Assembly: GCA_900765165.1 (NCBI GenBank)
Contig: CAAFQR010000003.1
Coordinates: 1-64,000 of the forward strand
DNA: 64,000 nucleotides
Direction of reading: 5' to 3'
Origin: Veillonellaceae bacterium
GTDB lineage: Bacteria; Bacillota; Negativicutes; Veillonellales; Veillonellaceae
Position 1 is the first letter of the stretch, and every line of letters starts with the position of its first letter. This document shows, in pieces, positions 26,323 through 35,365 of this stretch. The notes under the pieces were generated by a model. It saw only the letters and a list, made by a program, of their open reading frames with translations, was not told where the DNA came from and searched no databases. Made by a program: the position numbers and the translations under genes.

Positions 26323-27276
26323 TTAGTACGTTTCGGCTTTCGCAATATATTCTCGAATACGATCGCACGATGCATCAAACTGAGCCTTTTCTTCAGGCGT
26401 CATATGTATCGTCAATATGCCTTCTACGCCATCTTTACCTAAGATAGCCGGTACGGACGCAAATACGTCATGCTGGCCGTATTCGCCGGTTAAGAGGCAG
26501 GACATAGGCATAACTTTCTTTTCATCATGGAAGAAGGCGCGAATCAATTCGACAACGGACGTAGCGATACCGAATTCTGTGGAGCCTTTGCCTTGAAGCA
26601 CGAGATAGCCACCAAATTTCATATCTTCTACCATTTTCGGACGGTCGAATTGCGGGAAACGTTCCGGTAATTCGGCTTGTAATTCGTCAAGCTTTTTGCC
26701 GGCGATGGCTACATTAGACCACGGCACCATTGCACTGCCGCCATGTTCGCCCATGGAGAAGCACGTCAAGGAACGACGGCTAATGTGGAAGGTTTCGGAC
26801 ACGAGGCGCTGCAAGCGAGCGGAGTCCAAAGCCGTACCAGAGGAGATGATTTTTTCCTTAGGGTAGTTCAGCTGTTTCTGGATGTAGGCAGCTACAACGT
26901 CAGCCGGATTGGAAATGCTGATGATGAAGCCTTTGAAGCCGGATTTTTTGATGCGCGGCAAAATGTCTTTTAAAACTTCAACGGTGGAACCTAAGGTTTC
27001 CAAGCGGTCCTGATCCGGATTCGGCAACGGGCCGGCGGACATGACGAGAATATCGCAATCGCCAACTTCTTCGGCTTTAACTGCTTTAGCCGTTACATGA
27101 TGCGGCAAATAGCTTACGGCGTCATTGACGTCAGTAGCCTGTGCTAAGGCTTTGGCTTCGTCTTTATCGACCATATACAATTCATCAACTTCACCTTGGG
27201 TTGCTAAGGCAAACGCAACGTGGGAACCTACATGACCGGTACCGATAATGGCAACTTTACGTAATTTTACAGACAT
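26323..27276 (-). CDS. L-lactate / L-2-hydroxyacid dehydrogenase (LDH/MDH superfamily)
   Basis: A 317-residue NAD-dependent dehydrogenase that interconverts a 2-oxo acid and its L-2-hydroxy acid, cytoplasmic. The N-terminal Rossmann motif is VAIIGTGHVGSHVAFAL (residues 8-24) with an Asp in YMVDKDE that selects NAD. Also present are ISNPADVV, TALDSARLQ and the catalytic His in GEHGGS. The mobile-loop segment is AGPLPNPDQDRLETLG rather than the PGETR of standard lactate dehydrogenases; this resembles the L-2-hydroxyisocaproate dehydrogenase branch, so the substrate may be a larger 2-oxo acid. The start follows AAAGGGG on the minus strand. It is transcribed convergently with the tps locus and divergently from the second YbjN-like gene. 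Confidence 0.85.
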   Translation of the reverse strand: MSVKLRKVAIIGTGHVGSHVAFALATQGEVDELYMVDKDEAKALAQATDVNDAVSYLPHHVTAKAVKAEEVGDCDILVMSAGPLPNPDQDRLETLGSTVEVLKDILPRIKKSGFKGFIISISNPADVVAAYIQKQLNYPKEKIISSGTALDSARLQRLVSETFHISRRSLTCFSMGEHGGSAMVPWSNVAIAGKKLDELQAELPERFPQFDRPKMVEDMKFGGYLVLQGKGSTEFGIATSVVELIRAFFHDEKKVMPMSCLLTGEYGQHDVFASVPAILGKDGVEGILTIHMTPEEKAQFDASCDRIREYIAKAETY

Positions 27277-27299
27277 AATTCAAACCCCTTTCTCTACAG

Positions 27300-27317
27300 C
27301 CGAGTAGTTAGGCTCGG
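27300..27317 (-). other. Hairpin in the ldh leader
   Basis: CCGAG (27300-27304) pairs with CTCGG (27313-27317) across an 8-base loop, 24 bases before the ldh start codon on the minus strand. It is short and may be incidental. Confidence 0.3.
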
Positions 27318-27393
27318 TTTTCTCTCAAACTTTATTGGCAGCGCAAAATACTTTATAAGTGAAAGATGCGCTATGAGTGTACGTCTGTATATC

Positions 27394-27422
27394 ACTATAG
27401 TTAAAAACGGCGAAAAAAGCAA
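27394..27422 (-). promoter_or_regulatory. Promoter of the dehydrogenase gene
   Basis: Read on the minus strand: TTGCTT (27422-27417), a 17-bp spacer, and TATAGT (27399-27394). The boxes and spacing fit SigA well; the leader would be about 110 nt. Confidence 0.6.
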
Positions 27423-27533
27423 TGATTTATTTCACAAGCTTGAAATTCGCTATTTAATTACTATAAGGGCTTATTTAAAGAATTTGGGTGAAGAGTGTTT
27501 ATAAAAAATATTTTTAACATTTATAATTAACTG

Positions 27534-27586
27534 TTGCCTAAGCACACCAAAATGGTGTACTATATAGATAAGAGAGGTACACCATT
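27534..27586 (+). promoter_or_regulatory. Promoter with operator-like palindromes upstream of the second YbjN-like gene
   Basis: TTGCCT (27534-27539), an 18-bp spacer and TACTAT (27558-27563) form a plausible promoter. Two overlapping inverted repeats surround the -10: ACACCA-AAA-TGGTGT (27544-27558), and the perfect 10-bp arms AATGGTGTAC (27551-27560) and GTACACCATT (27577-27586). Three copies of one half-site over and just downstream of the -10 suggest repressor binding. The regulator is unknown. Confidence 0.5.
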
Positions 27587-27651
27587 CAAATGTAACGCAG
27601 GGGCGTGTACCATAGTTGTGTTACCGTAGTGTTATTTAGGAGGAGATCGCT

Positions 27652-28083
27652 ATGAATAAGCGAGCAGAAGCATTTAAAGCGTATTTGGAAGAAAAAGAAA
27701 TTCCGGCATTCCAGATAGATGAAGTGAAAGACGACCAGTTGAATACCGTTGTGTTCCGTTCCGCTATCGATATTAATGGTACCCAGATTCCGACTATCGT
27801 AATCTTGGACGACAGCATTTATGGCATGATTCGTTTGTTAATCGCGCCGAAGGCTCTTAAGGACGACAATGAAGTTGAATTGTTGAAGCTTCTCAACGAC
27901 TACAACAAGAAATTCAAATCCTTCAAATACTATTTGGACGACGAAGGTTCCATTATCCTCGACACTTGCTTGTTGTTCCGCGAAGATGGTACTGACGGCG
28001 ATATGATTTACGCTATGTTTGACGTAATCATCAACCACTTAGGTGACGAATACAAAGAAATCATGAAGACCGTTTGGGCTTAG
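27652..28083 (+). CDS. YbjN-like small protein, core copy
   Basis: A 143-residue acidic protein, paralogue of the product of 24944-25375 (89 of 143 residues identical by hand alignment) and of the same YbjN/secretion-chaperone-like fold. Conserved blocks shared by both are AFQIDEV, LNTVVFRS, GMIRL, APKAL, DDEG and CLLF. ATG 27652 follows TAGGAGGAG. It is monocistronic: its own promoter with operator-like palindromes lies upstream and a strong terminator follows at 28101. Since this copy sits next to core genes, it is probably the ancestral one and the tps-linked copy a duplicate or import; that direction is inference. Confidence 0.8.
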   Translation: MNKRAEAFKAYLEEKEIPAFQIDEVKDDQLNTVVFRSAIDINGTQIPTIVILDDSIYGMIRLLIAPKALKDDNEVELLKLLNDYNKKFKSFKYYLDDEGSIILDTCLLFREDGTDGDMIYAMFDVIINHLGDEYKEIMKTVWA

Positions 28084-28100
28084 TCTGAACTGTGTTTTCT

Positions 28101-28150
28101 AAAGGGCATGGCCGGTTGGAATTTCATTTCACCGAACCATGCCTTTTCTT
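28101..28150 (+). terminator. Terminator of the YbjN-like gene
   Basis: AAAGGGCATGG (28101-28111) pairs with CCATGCCTTTT (28138-28148), with an inner hairpin and a T-rich run. A T-run also precedes the left arm, so it may act in both directions. Confidence 0.7.
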
Positions 28151-28202
28151 GTAAAATTATCGTATGTTTCCGTGAAATCTCGTAGGCGTATATCGGATTT
28201 TA

Positions 28203-28211
28203 TGATATACT
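28203..28211 (+). promoter_or_regulatory. Extended -10 promoter of the FtsB/DivIC-like gene
   Basis: TG-A-TATACT at 28203-28211 is an extended -10; no good -35 lies 17 bp upstream. The leader is about 35 nt. Confidence 0.4.
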
Positions 28212-28250
28212 AGAAGAAATATTCGGTAAGCGTTAGCAAGAGGCACACAA

Positions 28251-28511
28251 ATGAAACAAAGATCCTGGCTCTTTTGGGCACGTATAGTCATTATTGCTTG
28301 TTTTGCTGTTTTACTGGTTATGCAATTTTACACCTTGTGGCAGCTGCGGCAGGAAGAGTCGCATTTGCAACAACAAATTACGGAGCTACAGAAACGCAAT
28401 GCGGAACTGGAAGCAGAAAAGCAGCGCTTGCAGGATCCGAAAGAAATCGAAGCATTAGCAAGAGAGAAATTGGGGTTGGTAAAGCCGGGCGAAGTGCCTT
28501 ATGTAAAATAA
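28251..28511 (+). CDS. FtsB/DivIC-family septum formation initiator
   Basis: An 86-residue single-pass membrane protein: a short cytoplasmic basic end (MKQRSW), a hydrophobic segment about 7-28, then a coiled coil (QEESHLQQQITELQKRNAELEAEKQRLQ) and a C-terminal REKLGLVKPGEVPY motif typical of FtsB/DivIC. These proteins join FtsL and DivIB/FtsQ in the divisome and regulate septal peptidoglycan synthesis. ATG 28251 is preceded by AAGAGG. Length and motif fit the family. In Bacillus divIC also lies just upstream of an S1-domain gene (yabR), which is the arrangement here. Confidence 0.88.
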   Translation: MKQRSWLFWARIVIIACFAVLLVMQFYTLWQLRQEESHLQQQITELQKRNAELEAEKQRLQDPKEIEALAREKLGLVKPGEVPYVK

Positions 28512-28555
28512 TACACTGAGGAGCATGCCGGCTGGCATAGTCCATAAAATAGCGG

Positions 28556-28585
28556 TTGACAAGGTTTTTAACAGCAATTTATAAT
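28556..28585 (+). promoter_or_regulatory. Strong SigA promoter of the S1-domain gene
   Basis: Perfect TTGACA (28556-28561) and perfect TATAAT (28580-28585) with an 18-bp spacer. Confidence 0.8.
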
Positions 28586-28652
28586 GTTTTATATTAGTAA
28601 GAGTCTATCTTACGTCAGCTTGATTTATAGTTTAGGAGGGCATCAGGTTAGC

Positions 28653-29120
28653 ATGGCCATCGAAGTTGGTAATGTGTTGGAAGGCACAGTAACGGGTATT
28701 ACGAAGTTTGGCGCATTTGTAGATTTAGGGAGTAAACAGACCGGTTTGGTTCACATTTCCGAAGTCGCTAATGAGTATGTAGAAGACATTCACGATTTTC
28801 TGAAAGAGCAAGACAAAGTTAAGGTTAAAGTCTTGAGCGTTGATGAAAAAGGCAAGATTAGCTTGTCCATCAAGCAGACTCAGCCGAAACCGGAACGCAC
28901 TGAACGACCGGCTAAGAAAGAAATGCGCGAACCCCGTAACGGTGGTGAAGCGAAGGCGTCCTTTGACGGTGGTCGCCGTGGCGGTTTTGACCGTCGCAAC
29001 GGTGGACTTTCGTTGGAAGATAAGATCAGTCGTTTCTTGAAAGACAGTGAAGAACGCTTGACCGATTTGAAGCGTAACACGGAATCGAAACGTGGCGGTC
29101 GTGGCGGTCGTCGCGATTAA
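28653..29120 (+). CDS. S1 RNA-binding domain protein (YabR/GSP13-like)
   Basis: A 155-residue RNA-binding protein. Residues 1-75 are an S1 domain (VGNVLEGTVTGITKFGAFVD, TGLVHISEVA, VKVKVLSVDEKGKISLSIKQ). The tail is basic and Gly/Arg-rich, ending KRGGRGGRRD, with a helical segment LSLEDKISRFLKDSEERL between. Relatives bind ribosomes or mRNA in stress and translation control. I chose ATG 28653 (MAIEVGN) because it begins the S1 domain and follows GGAGGG at 28635-28640, though the 12-base spacing is long. The longer frame to 28584 overlaps the promoter's -10 box and cannot be the start. Confidence 0.85.
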   Translation: MAIEVGNVLEGTVTGITKFGAFVDLGSKQTGLVHISEVANEYVEDIHDFLKEQDKVKVKVLSVDEKGKISLSIKQTQPKPERTERPAKKEMREPRNGGEAKASFDGGRRGGFDRRNGGLSLEDKISRFLKDSEERLTDLKRNTESKRGGRGGRRD

Positions 29121-29129
29121 TGGATGAAG

Positions 29130-29163
29130 AAGATGATGCGATATAGTCGCATCATCTTTTTGT
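29130..29163 (+). terminator. Terminator after the S1-domain gene
   Basis: AAGATGATGCGA (29130-29141) pairs perfectly with TCGCATCATCTT (29147-29158), followed by TTTGTTTT. Confidence 0.85.
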
Positions 29164-29226
29164 TTTATACACAGCCGGGACGACGTTGTCCCTGGCGGTC
29201 AGTAGTAGCTTAGGAGGTTTTCCGCT

Positions 29227-30162
29227 ATGACAAAACCTACAAATACAAATACAGTGCAGGGCAAAGCCGCTATTGTGGATTTAGGGTCCAATTCGTTTCG
29301 CGTGCTTTTAGGCACCTTTGATGGTACGACGTGGCACAATGAGCCGAAGCGCTTGTGGACGACTCGTTTAGGCCAGCGTGACGAGAAGGGCTTTTTGACG
29401 CCGGACGCGTTCGAGCGTGGTCTTTCGGCTTTACGTGAAATAAACGATGCCATTCAGGCGTACGGCGCTACGGTGGTACTCGGCGCTGCAACCAGTGCCA
29501 TACGCGAAGCGCCGAATGGGGCTGACTTCATGGCGGAAGCAGTGAAGGTGTGCCCCATGGATGCGAAGGTATTAACCGGCGAAGAGGAAGCGGCGTACGG
29601 TTTTGACGGTGCTGTCAGCAAGCTTGCAGAACCCGGTTTTCAGTATGCTACGGTTGATGTAGGCGGCGGCAGCACGGAAGTGGCTATTGGCGGCGTCGAT
29701 GGCGTTGTATGGCGTAAATCTTATCCGGTGGGTGCCGTTCGTTTGCGTGAAAAATCCGACGAAGGGCCGCAGGCTGTATGGGAAGAAACGTCGCCGTGGT
29801 TTGATCCGTGGCCGTTGACGGCGCCTTTTGGTGGCTGCGTAGCCATTGGCGGTACCGCAACGACGCTGGCGGCGATGGACCTTAAGATGACCACTTACGA
29901 TGGTACGAAGATTCAAGGTCATAAGCTGATGCGCGAAACCGTAGAGGATTTAGTTATGCGTCTTCGCTGGGCATCGCCGGAAGAACGATTGCAGTTTCCG
30001 GGCTTACCGGCTAACCGCGCAGATATTATCGTAGCCGGCGCTGAGATTATTACGTCCTTTATGGATACGTATCAGCTGCCGTACGTGACGACTAGCGATA
30101 CAGACGGCATGGAAGGCATGCAGCGGGTGGCGGCAGAACGGTTGATGGCCTATGAAGGCTAA
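29227..30162 (+). CDS. ppx: Exopolyphosphatase / Ppx-GppA family phosphatase
   Basis: A 311-residue protein of the ASKHA fold that hydrolyses polyphosphate or pppGpp. Motifs: phosphate-1 AIVDLGSNSFRVLLG (residues 15-29), the catalytic-region Glu-rich LTGEEEAAYGF, phosphate-2 VDVGGGSTEVAI (about 142-153) and adenosine-side GGTATTLAA. The length matches the short, Ppx1-like bacterial form without the C-terminal HD extension. ATG 29227 follows TAGGAGG. A small hairpin (29177-29192) lies in the leader. The next gene, tilS, starts 11 bases before its stop, so the two are translationally coupled. Substrate choice between polyphosphate and pppGpp cannot be told from sequence; a rel gene lies 14 kb away. 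Confidence 0.88.
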   Translation: MTKPTNTNTVQGKAAIVDLGSNSFRVLLGTFDGTTWHNEPKRLWTTRLGQRDEKGFLTPDAFERGLSALREINDAIQAYGATVVLGAATSAIREAPNGADFMAEAVKVCPMDAKVLTGEEEAAYGFDGAVSKLAEPGFQYATVDVGGGSTEVAIGGVDGVVWRKSYPVGAVRLREKSDEGPQAVWEETSPWFDPWPLTAPFGGCVAIGGTATTLAAMDLKMTTYDGTKIQGHKLMRETVEDLVMRLRWASPEERLQFPGLPANRADIIVAGAEIITSFMDTYQLPYVTTSDTDGMEGMQRVAAERLMAYEG

Positions 30163-31546
30163 CGATGTAACTGGCAAGGCATTGAAACGTTTGCGCCGAG
30201 CACTAATGGCAACAGAAGCACAACAAGGCACTGTACCAGATGGTAGTGCGGTGCTCATCGCTTGCTCCGGTGGCCCTGATTCGATGGCGCTGTTATATTG
30301 GCTTAGTCAGTGGCGTCCGGGTATTACAGGGCACACATTGCGCTTAGGTGTGGCTATTGTGGACCATGGCTTGCGACCGGAAAGTGGCGCTGAAGTGAAG
30401 CTGGTGCAGCAGGAAGCGGAGAAGCTGGGCGTGCCGTGTCATGTGCTAGCCGTTGATGTGGCCGCCGAAGCTACACGCCGCGGAATGTCGACGGAAACGG
30501 CGGGGCGGCAGCTTCGCTATGAATTTTTTAAGAAACTGATGGCAACGGAAGGCTATGAATATGTAGCGACGGCCCATCACAGCGATGACCGGGCGGAAAC
30601 GATTTTAGCGCATATACTCCGTGGCAGTGGTACGGCTGGCTTAGTGGGCATGCAGGTGCTACAAGGCTATTTGTGGCGGCCTTTTCTCGGTGTTACCAAA
30701 GCGATGCTGGTGGCCGCTTTAGATGAGGCGCGCGTTACATATGCTTTGGATGCTACTAATAATGAACCGATTTATTTGCGCAATCGCATTCGTTTGGACC
30801 TATTGCCGACGCTGGAACGATATAATCCACAAGTGCGTGACGCTTTATTGCGGTTAGGTGATGCGGCTAGCAGTGACGAAGCGTATTTGACGGCGGAAGC
30901 GCTGAAGGCACTGGAAAACGCAACCATTAAGACCACAGCGGCTAGCAATCCGGGGTGGATTTTACGCCGCCATGAGGTGGCTGGACTGCCAGGCCCTTTA
31001 TTTTACAGGCTATGGCGTCATATTAGCGAAGTTATCGGCGATATGGATACGTTTTCGGCCGCATACGTGGCGCAGCTACGGCACGTCGTGTCCGGTGATG
31101 GAGTAAAAGAATTTGTGGCGCGGAGGATGAAGGTTCGCGCACAATATGATATAATACAGATTGGGTGTTTTTTTGAGGCTGACACGAAGCCTACGGCACC
31201 GCCTACATTTACTGTGACAAAACAGGACTGGAACGGTGAAGGTACACCGCCGGTAGACGGCCAGCTGTGGTTGCCCCAAGCCTATGACGGCAAGGCCTTG
31301 TGTGTTCGCACGCGACGGGCCGGTGACCGCATTGTGCTCATTAAGCGCGATGGGACGGTGTGGGGCTGCAAGAAGGTCAAGGATTGGCTTATTGACAAGA
31401 AAGTGCCGCCGACGGAACGGGATGCTATGCAATTTTGGGCTATTGGTTCGCTGTTGCTAGGGCCGGTGACGACAAAAACGCCGATTATCATACGGGAGCC
31501 GGGTAACACCTGCTACTGGTGTGTGACTCTCAAGGAGGATATATAA
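30152..31546 (+). CDS. tilS: tRNA(Ile)-lysidine synthase
   Basis: A 464-residue N-type ATP pyrophosphatase that converts C34 of the CAU anticodon of tRNA-Ile2 to lysidine, essential for AUA decoding. The PP-loop SGGPDS is at residues 39-44; LGVAIVDHGLRPES and VATAHHSDDRAETILAHILRGSG follow, then the TilS substrate-binding domains with RTRRAGDRI and KKVKDWLIDKKVP near the C-terminus. ATG 30152 overlaps the end of ppx; no strong ribosome binding site is present, which fits coupling. hpt starts 3 bases after its stop, the common Firmicute order tilS-hpt-ftsH. Confidence 0.93.
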   Translation: MKANDVTGKALKRLRRALMATEAQQGTVPDGSAVLIACSGGPDSMALLYWLSQWRPGITGHTLRLGVAIVDHGLRPESGAEVKLVQQEAEKLGVPCHVLAVDVAAEATRRGMSTETAGRQLRYEFFKKLMATEGYEYVATAHHSDDRAETILAHILRGSGTAGLVGMQVLQGYLWRPFLGVTKAMLVAALDEARVTYALDATNNEPIYLRNRIRLDLLPTLERYNPQVRDALLRLGDAASSDEAYLTAEALKALENATIKTTAASNPGWILRRHEVAGLPGPLFYRLWRHISEVIGDMDTFSAAYVAQLRHVVSGDGVKEFVARRMKVRAQYDIIQIGCFFEADTKPTAPPTFTVTKQDWNGEGTPPVDGQLWLPQAYDGKALCVRTRRAGDRIVLIKRDGTVWGCKKVKDWLIDKKVPPTERDAMQFWAIGSLLLGPVTTKTPIIIREPGNTCYWCVTLKEDI

Positions 31547-31548
31547 GA

Positions 31549-32088
31549 ATGGATAAAGCAGTTAAGGAAATATTGTTGTCGGAAGAAGAAATTAAAGCGC
31601 GCGTTGCTGAATTGGGCAAGCAGATTTCGGAAGACTATAAAGGCGAAGACCTTACGTTAGTATGCGTATTGAAGGGTGCCGTTATGTTCTTCTCTGACTT
31701 GGCTCGCCACATTACGGGCGACGTGTCCTTGGACTTCATTTCGTGCTCCAGCTATGGCAATAGCACCGTTAGTAGCGGCGTAGTACGCATCATGAAGGAT
31801 TTGGACCGCTCTGTAGAAGGCAAGAACGTTTTGGTTGTAGAAGACATTGTAGATACGGGCACAACGCTTCACTACTTGTTGGAAAACTTGAAGTCTCGTA
31901 AGGCAAAAAGCGTTCGCTTAGCTGCCTTATTAAATAAACCGGATCGCCGCAAGGTAGACGTTCATGTGGACTACCAGGGCTTCGTAATCCCGGATTACTT
32001 CGTAGTCGGTTACGGCCTTGACTATGCGGAACAGTATCGCCAGTTCCCGTATATCGGCATCTTGAAGGAAGAAGTTTATTCGAAATAA
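31549..32088 (+). CDS. hpt: Hypoxanthine phosphoribosyltransferase
   Basis: A 179-residue purine salvage enzyme: hypoxanthine (and guanine) plus PRPP gives IMP/GMP. The PRPP-binding motif VLVVEDIVDTGTTL is at residues 94-107; the flexible loop SCSSYGNSTVSSGVV and VGYGLDYAEQYRQFPYIG also fit the family. ATG 31549 follows AAGGAGG at 31532-31538; longer in-frame starts lie inside tilS. It is placed between tilS and ftsH as in Bacillus. Confidence 0.95.
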   Translation: MDKAVKEILLSEEEIKARVAELGKQISEDYKGEDLTLVCVLKGAVMFFSDLARHITGDVSLDFISCSSYGNSTVSSGVVRIMKDLDRSVEGKNVLVVEDIVDTGTTLHYLLENLKSRKAKSVRLAALLNKPDRRKVDVHVDYQGFVIPDYFVVGYGLDYAEQYRQFPYIGILKEEVYSK

Positions 32089-32193
32089 AACGCCTCCAAG
32101 AAGCACTAGATAGAGGTTGGCATATAATTTATACATAGCAGTATTTGTGAATGGAATAAATCCGAACACATATGGGGGAAATAAACCCATGAA

Positions 32194-32222
32194 TTGCATT
32201 GTATAGCAAATAGAAATATGTT
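32194..32222 (+). promoter_or_regulatory. Possible ftsH promoter
   Basis: TTGCAT (32194-32199), 17 bp, TATGTT (32217-32222). A weak match; the 226-bp gap after hpt suggests that some promoter is present. A small hairpin (ATGGG/CCCAT, about 32172-32190) lies just upstream. Confidence 0.35.
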
Positions 32223-32314
32223 AATATGGTACTCAAGGTAGATGTATTGATATACAAAAGAGAAGAAGAGTAACAGAGTACTATGTACTATAACTAAGTG
32301 AAAGGGGTAATAGA

Positions 32315-34246
32315 TTGAGTCGATTTGTCAAGAATATACTATTGTATGTGCTGATTATATTGGCTGCCGTAGTGGTCATTGATTCGTTCTCCACTTCGAA
32401 CACGGCTAAATCGGAGATGAGTTACAGCAGCTTCCTGCAGCAGGTTACGCAGAAGAAGGTAGAAAGTGTAACCATAACCGATAATCATGCCATTGTAGGG
32501 AAATTGAAGAATGGTACTGATTTCACAACGTATGCGCCGACAGACGCTTCGTTAATCGGTACATTGACGCAGAATGGCGTCGAAGTAACGGCGAAACCGC
32601 CGGAACAGCCTTCGCTGTTCATGAGCATCTTGTTACAGATGTTGCCGATTCTCGTTTTGATTGTGCTTTGGTTCTTCATTATGCAGCAGACTCAGGGAGG
32701 CGGCGGCCGAGTGATGAACTTCGGCAAGAGCCGTGCTAAGATGCAAGGTGAAGGTAAGGTTAACGTAACCTTCGCCGATGTAGCCGGTGCTGATGAAGCA
32801 AAACAGGAATTGGAAGAAGTTGTAGAATTTTTGCGCAACCCGGGTAAATTTAACGCTATTGGCGCTAAGATTCCGAAGGGCGTATTGTTATTCGGACCTC
32901 CTGGTACCGGTAAAACTTTATTGGCTCGTGCCGTTGCCGGTGAAGCAGGCGTTCCGTTCTTTAGCATTTCCGGTTCCGACTTCGTAGAAATGTTCGTCGG
33001 CGTTGGTGCTTCTCGTGTTCGTGACTTGTTCAATCAGGCGAAGAAAAACGCGCCGTGTATCATCTTCATCGATGAAATCGATGCGGTTGGTCGTCAGCGT
33101 GGTGCCGGTTTGGGCGGCGGTCATGATGAACGCGAACAGACCTTGAACCAGTTGCTCGTTGAAATGGACGGCTTTGGTGCTAACGAAGGTATCATCACCG
33201 TGGCGGCTACTAACCGTCCGGATATTTTGGACCCTGCGTTGCTCCGTCCGGGTCGTTTTGACCGTCAGGTAACGGTAGATAAGCCGGACCTTCGTGGTCG
33301 TGAAGCTATCTTGAAGGTACATGCACGCAATAAACCGTTAGCTGAAGATGTTGATTTGAAGACAATTGCTAAGAAAACACCGGGCTTTACAGGTGCCGAC
33401 CTTAGCAACTTGCTTAACGAAGCTGCCTTGTTGGCCGCTCGTCAGGACCGCAAGAAGGTTACGATGGACGACTTAGAAGAAGCTTCTGAAAAGGTAAGCT
33501 ATGGTCCGGAACGTCGTAGCCATATCGTAAGCGATAAGGAACGTCGTTTGACCGCTTATCACGAATCCGGTCATGCTATTGTGGCACACTTGTTGCCTGA
33601 TGCAGATCCGGTTCACAAGGTTACCATCATTCCTCGTGGCCGCGCTGGCGGTTACACCATGATGTTGCCGACGGAAGAACAGAACTACATGACCAAATCT
33701 CAGTTGTTGGCGCAGATTCGCGTTGCTTTGGGTGGTCGTTGTGCTGAAGCCTTAGTTCTTAAGGAAATCAGTAGCGGTGCTTCCGGTGACTTACAGCAGG
33801 TAACGAATATTGTTCGTCACATGATTACTCGCTTGGGTATGAGTGATGAATTGGGACCGATGGTATTTGGCGAACATCAGGAACAGGTATTCCTTGGTCG
33901 TAGCCTCGGTCATGAACGCAACTACGGCGAAGCCGTTGCTGCTAAGATTGACGCAGAAATGCACGATATCGTAGCCGATGCGTACAATGACGTTATGAAG
34001 CTCTTGTCGGATAACATGGACTTCTTACACAACATGGCTAACGCTTTGTTAGAAGAAGAAACCATCGATCATTCGCAGATTGAAAACTTGTATAAATACG
34101 GTTCGGTTCATGCGCCGGAAACGGATAAAGGCAATGAATCTAAGAATGCATTAGAAGCGGCCGGTATTATCGTACCGGATTCTATTGGTGGTACTTCTAC
34201 GAATACTACGGATAGCACCGATTCGGATGCAACAACGAAACAATAA
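32315..34246 (+). CDS. ftsH: ATP-dependent zinc metalloprotease FtsH
   Basis: A 643-residue membrane AAA+ protease that degrades misassembled membrane proteins and short-lived regulators. Membrane segments lie at about residues 7-24 and 103-123 around an extracytoplasmic domain. Walker A GPPGTGKT is at 194-201, Walker [11 protein letters not shown] at 248-257, the second region of homology RPGRFDRQV at 311-319 and the zinc-binding HESGH at 416-420. The Ser/Thr/Asp-rich C-terminal tail is variable in the family. The start is TTG 32315 after AAAGGGG. A GC-rich hairpin follows the gene (34269-34292). Confidence 0.96.
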   Translation: MSRFVKNILLYVLIILAAVVVIDSFSTSNTAKSEMSYSSFLQQVTQKKVESVTITDNHAIVGKLKNGTDFTTYAPTDASLIGTLTQNGVEVTAKPPEQPSLFMSILLQMLPILVLIVLWFFIMQQTQGGGGRVMNFGKSRAKMQGEGKVNVTFADVAGADEAKQELEEVVEFLRNPGKFNAIGAKIPKGVLLFGPPGTGKTLLARAVAGEAGVPFFSISGSDFVEMFVGVGASRVRDLFNQAKKNAPCIIFIDEIDAVGRQRGAGLGGGHDEREQTLNQLLVEMDGFGANEGIITVAATNRPDILDPALLRPGRFDRQVTVDKPDLRGREAILKVHARNKPLAEDVDLKTIAKKTPGFTGADLSNLLNEAALLAARQDRKKVTMDDLEEASEKVSYGPERRSHIVSDKERRLTAYHESGHAIVAHLLPDADPVHKVTIIPRGRAGGYTMMLPTEEQNYMTKSQLLAQIRVALGGRCAEALVLKEISSGASGDLQQVTNIVRHMITRLGMSDELGPMVFGEHQEQVFLGRSLGHERNYGEAVAAKIDAEMHDIVADAYNDVMKLLSDNMDFLHNMANALLEEETIDHSQIENLYKYGSVHAPETDKGNESKNALEAAGIIVPDSIGGTSTNTTDSTDSDATTKQ

Positions 34247-34268
34247 TCGGCAGTGCCGACCGTCTATA

Positions 34269-34295
34269 GGGGACCGTCAGATGACGGTCCCCTTT
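34269..34295 (+). terminator. Hairpin terminator after ftsH
   Basis: GGGGACCGTC (34269-34278) pairs perfectly with GACGGTCCCC (34283-34292) across AGAT; only TTT follows, so termination may be partial. Confidence 0.6.
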
Positions 34296-34370
34296 GACGG
34301 TATGTTTGCCATGATTTTCGATGACAAAAAGTCGATAGCGGCTTTTGTCTAGCAAAGGAGGAACGATTCC

Positions 34371-35357
34371 GTGCGAGACGCTATTTTGGAATTGTTACGA
34401 ACCCATAAAGGTGAATTTATATCGGGTCAACGTATGTCGGAGGCCTGCGAGGTTACGCGGACGGCCATTTGGAAGCATATTGAAGCCTTACGGTCGAAAG
34501 GGTATGTTATTGAGTCCTTTACGAAGAAGGGCTATCGCTTGGTAAGCGAGCCTGATTCGGTAAGTCCCTTGGAAATTGAAGACGCTTTGACCACTGAGTT
34601 TTTAGGTCGCAGCTATCATTACTACGATGAAGTGGAATCCACGAATCGGGTGGCTAAGGAGTTAGCTAGCGATGGGGCGCCGGAAGGCACCGTCGTTATC
34701 GCCGAAGCGCAGGTGTCCGGTCGCGGTCGCTTGGCTCGTGGTTGGTACTCTCCCCATGGCAAGGGCTTGTGGTTTAGCTTGGTGCTTCGTCCGAAGTTCC
34801 CACCCATTGAAGCGCCGAAATGCACGCTCATGGCGGCCGTTGCTTTGGTGAAGGCCTTCCGTGCGTTAGGACTTACCACAGCGGGCATTAAATGGCCTAA
34901 CGATATCATGGTAAACGGTAAGAAGCTGGTTGGTATTTTAACTGAAATGAACGGCTCCATGGAAGCGATTTCCTATATCGTCATGGGTATTGGCATTAAC
35001 ATTAGCTCCGTTCAGGATGAGTTACCTGATGAAATTAAAGACATTGCTACGTCCTTCGCCATGGAAGGGGTAGACGTGGATCGACGGAAAGCATTGCCTT
35101 GCATTTTGAAGGCCTTGGAAGATCAATACAAAGAAGTAGTGGCTCATGGTTTTGAGCACACCTTAGAAGAATGGAAGGAATTGAGCATTACCTTGAATCG
35201 GAACGTTCAGGTGCGCGCACCGGGCGAAACCTATGAAGGGTATGCCGTAGATTTAGATCGGGACGGGAATTTGTTAGTTGAGCGCCCGAACGGAATAGTT
35301 GAGCGAATTGTAGCCGGTGATGTTTCCATCCGCCCGGCACATAAAAATGGAGGCTAA
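34371..35357 (+). CDS. birA: Bifunctional biotin--[acetyl-CoA-carboxylase] ligase / biotin operon repressor
   Basis: A 328-residue enzyme that activates biotin as biotinyl-AMP and attaches it to carboxyl carrier proteins. The N-terminal winged helix (about residues 1-60, with [16 protein letters not shown]) shows the repressor-type form. The biotin/ATP loop GRGRLARGW is at 117-125 and KWPND at 174-178; a C-terminal SH3-like cap ends the protein. The start is GTG 34371 after AAAGGAGG. Biotin operon genes are not in the window, so targets of repression are unknown. coaX begins 8 bases downstream. Confidence 0.94.
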   Translation: MRDAILELLRTHKGEFISGQRMSEACEVTRTAIWKHIEALRSKGYVIESFTKKGYRLVSEPDSVSPLEIEDALTTEFLGRSYHYYDEVESTNRVAKELASDGAPEGTVVIAEAQVSGRGRLARGWYSPHGKGLWFSLVLRPKFPPIEAPKCTLMAAVALVKAFRALGLTTAGIKWPNDIMVNGKKLVGILTEMNGSMEAISYIVMGIGINISSVQDELPDEIKDIATSFAMEGVDVDRRKALPCILKALEDQYKEVVAHGFEHTLEEWKELSITLNRNVQVRAPGETYEGYAVDLDRDGNLLVERPNGIVERIVAGDVSIRPAHKNGG

Positions 35358-35365
35358 GAGCTAAT

